A DNA stretch of 7,087 nucleotides from Alphaproteobacteria bacterium (lineage in GTDB: Bacteria > Pseudomonadota > Alphaproteobacteria > RS24), in assembly GCA_029248825.1 (NCBI GenBank), contig JAQWIP010000068.1, forward strand, positions 1 to 7,087, read 5' to 3'. The position numbers and the translations under genes were made by a program. This document shows positions 5,843-7,087 of this stretch, in pieces; the first letter of the stretch is position 1; every line of letters starts with the position of its first letter. The notes beneath the pieces are model-generated. The model had not been told where the DNA came from. It made no database searches and worked only from the letters and a program-made list of their open reading frames with translations.

Positions 5843-5915
5843 TCGCCCGAAAAGGGGTGACACAACCCTAAAGCCATGGTAAATCCCCCCATCCGATGAG
5901 ACAAGTGTCGCATCG
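5843..5915 (+). promoter_or_regulatory. trmD-rplS gap with two small hairpins, possible L19 leader
   Basis: The gap of about 110 bases before rplS is the largest within the plus-strand cluster. It has TCGCCC-GAAAA-GGG(G)TGA (5843-5860, one bulge, one G-U pair) and a better hairpin at 5894-5915: CGATG and CATCG arms, one A/G mismatch, then GAC-AAGT-GTC. Neither is followed by a T-tract, so they do not look like terminators. Ribosomal protein L19 leader RNAs are known in other bacteria. I do not recognise a known one here. Confidence 0.28.
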
Positions 5916-5939
5916 AAACCCGCGCAAATGGTGACGCAA

Positions 5940-6374
5940 ATGAATGTTATTGAAGAATTAGAACGCGAACACATGGCTGAATTGACCGCCGAGAAATCCG
6001 TACCGGATTTCCAACCTGGCGACACAGTCAAAGTGAATGTAAAAGTAATCGAAGGTTCGCGCGAGCGTATTCAGGCTTTTGAAGGCGTGTGCATTGCGCG
6101 CGCGGGCGGCGGCTTGAATGAAAATTTCACCGTGCGTAAAATTTCTTACGGCGAGGGTGTGGAACGGGTTTTCCCAATTTACTCTCCGCTGGTAGACAGC
6201 ATCGACTTGGTTCGCCGCGGTCGTGTGCGTCGTGCGAAACTGTATTATCTGCGTGGCCTGACGGGTAAAGCCGCTCGAATTACCGAGCGTCGCTTGAAAT
6301 CCACCAAGGCAGACGCAAAAACCACACAAAAAACAGCGGCCAAGGAGGCTCCTAGCGTCGGCACAGACGCCTAA
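5940..6374 (+). CDS. rplS: 50S ribosomal protein bL19
   Basis: Large-subunit protein at the interface with the small subunit (bridge to 16S rRNA). From the ATG at 5940 it has 144 residues. It shows the family core FQPGDTVKVNVKVIEG (24-39), AFEGVCIARAGGGLNENFTVRKISYGEGVERVFP (46-79), and VRRGRVRRAKLYYLRGLTGKAARI (91-114). A Lys/Ala/Thr-rich tail of about 28 residues follows, longer than the E. coli protein (about 115 residues) and typical of alphaproteobacteria. The frame also opens at an ATG at 5928, four codons earlier. 5940 is chosen because family members begin MN(V/I)I and GGTGA (5930-5934) is the only Shine-Dalgarno-like sequence nearby, five bases ahead. The 5928 start cannot be excluded. 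Last gene of the trmD operon proper. Confidence 0.96.
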   Translation: MNVIEELEREHMAELTAEKSVPDFQPGDTVKVNVKVIEGSRERIQAFEGVCIARAGGGLNENFTVRKISYGEGVERVFPIYSPLVDSIDLVRRGRVRRAKLYYLRGLTGKAARITERRLKSTKADAKTTQKTAAKEAPSVGTDA

Positions 6375-6407
6375 GATTTCTTTCGAGAGCCGCGAACTCC
6401 ATTCATT

Positions 6408-6425
6408 CCCCAAATTCTTTTGGGG
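6408..6425 (+). terminator. Perfect 7-base-pair hairpin after rplS, no T-tract
   Basis: CCCCAAA-TTCT-TTTGGGG lies 33 bases after the rplS stop and 43 before leuC. It is a clean stem with a 4-base loop, but neither strand has a run of T after it, so it may be a weak or factor-assisted terminator, an RNA processing or stabilising stem, or an attenuator. TTCCCC (6406-6411) can alternatively pair with GGGGAA (6429-6434), giving two mutually exclusive folds. Confidence 0.35.
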
Positions 6426-6468
6426 CGGGGGGAAGGCAGCCCTCGTAAAAAATAAAGGCAGACGTTAT

Positions 6469-7087
6469 ATGACCGGGACCACGCTTTACGACAAAATTTG
6501 GAATGCTCATATGGTAGATGAGCAAGCAGACGGAAACTGCTTGCTTTATATCGACCGCCATTTGGTGCATGAAGTTACCAGCCCCCAAGCTTTCGAAGGC
6601 TTGCGGATGAGCGGGCGCAAAGTGCGCGCGCCGCACAAAGTACTGGCTCTGGCCGACCACAATATTCCGACCACCGACCGCACGGGCGGGGTCGACGCGA
6701 TTGAAGATCCGGAAAGCAAATTGCAAATCCAGACTTTGGAAAAAAATTGCGCCGAGTTTGGTCTCGAATATGTCGCCATGGATGACATCCGCCAAGGCAT
6801 CGTGCATGTGACGGGCCCCGAGCAAGGCTTTACCTTGCCCGGGCTGACCATTGTTTGCGGCGATAGCCACACTTCCACCCATGGCGCGTTTGGCGCTTTG
6901 GCGCATGGCATTGGCACATCCGAAGTGGAACATGTGCTGGCCACCCAAACGCTCATCCAATCGAAAGCCAAAAACTTCCGCATCAATGTGGTAGGCGAGG
7001 CACCAGATTACATCACCGCCAAAGATATCGCGCTGGCCATTATCGGCGAGATTGGCACGGCGGGTGGCACGGGCTATGTGCTGGAAT
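6469..7087 (+). CDS. leuC: 3-isopropylmalate dehydratase large subunit LeuC, 3' part cut by window edge
   Basis: Aconitase-family subunit that, with LeuD, isomerises 2- to 3-isopropylmalate in leucine synthesis. The first 206 codons are present of about 465-470, and the frame stays open to the edge. The start is supported by AAAGG (6454-6458), ten bases before the ATG, and by the family N-terminus TLYDKIWNAHMV. Conserved stretches are LLYIDRHLVHEVTSPQAFEGL (25-45), ADHNIPT (62-68), RQGIVHVTGPEQG (108-120) and CGDSHTSTHGAFGALAHGIGTSEVEHVLATQTL (130-162). The three iron-sulphur cysteines of the family lie in the missing part, so catalytic integrity cannot be judged. Its position after rplS is common in alphaproteobacteria. 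Whether it shares the upstream transcript depends on the hairpin before it. Confidence 0.96.
   Translation, partial: MTGTTLYDKIWNAHMVDEQADGNCLLYIDRHLVHEVTSPQAFEGLRMSGRKVRAPHKVLALADHNIPTTDRTGGVDAIEDPESKLQIQTLEKNCAEFGLEYVAMDDIRQGIVHVTGPEQGFTLPGLTIVCGDSHTSTHGAFGALAHGIGTSEVEHVLATQTLIQSKAKNFRINVVGEAPDYITAKDIALAIIGEIGTAGGTGYVLE

Noticed and set aside
6403..6960. Minus-strand open frame of 185 codons opposite leuC
   Set aside because: Antisense shadow of leuC, whose aconitase-family motifs are unmistakable.

Overview
The window is a conserved housekeeping neighbourhood of an alphaproteobacterium. The assignment rests on gene order: dapF-mtaB diverging from ffh-rpsP-rimM-trmD-rplS-leuC, an arrangement I associate with Alphaproteobacteria. 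It also rests on protein style: TRxDGD rather than TKxDGD in Ffh, a Gly/Met-rich Ffh tail, and an Ala/Glu/Pro-rich extension on ribosomal protein S16. I cannot name a genus. I see no insertion sequence, phage gene, CRISPR array or tRNA/rRNA gene.

Layout: the left part (1-2078) is read on the minus strand. dapF (diaminopimelate epimerase) comes first and overlaps by 4 bases the start of mtaB (tRNA methylthiotransferase), which runs off the left edge. A gap of about 190 bases (2079-2267) separates this pair from the right-hand plus-strand cluster and should hold both divergent promoters. It contains a perfect 14-base palindrome inside a candidate promoter spacer. The plus-strand cluster is ffh (SRP GTPase), rpsP (ribosomal protein bS16), rimM (30S maturation factor), trmD (tRNA m1G37 methyltransferase), rplS (ribosomal protein bL19), and the first 206 codons of leuC (isopropylmalate dehydratase large subunit), which runs off the right edge. 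No gene-free stretch exceeds 300 bases.

How the genes work together: rpsP-rimM-trmD-rplS is the classic trmD operon, joining two ribosomal proteins, a small-subunit assembly factor and a tRNA modification enzyme that protects the reading frame. ffh adds co-translational membrane targeting, and mtaB (ct6A/ms2t6A pathway) adds a second anticodon-loop modification. dapF (lysine/peptidoglycan) and leuC (leucine) are biosynthetic neighbours. In the known E. coli operon rimM and trmD are translated far less than the ribosomal proteins. Here rimM has a TTG start directly after the rpsP stop, no good Shine-Dalgarno, and an inverted repeat beginning one base past the start codon, which would fit the same low output.

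No new system is evident. The points most worth checking are an inverted-repeat-bounded extra segment inside dapF, a 33-base minisatellite that lengthens the S16 tail, the rpsP/rimM junction, and substitutions at normally conserved TrmD active-site positions.
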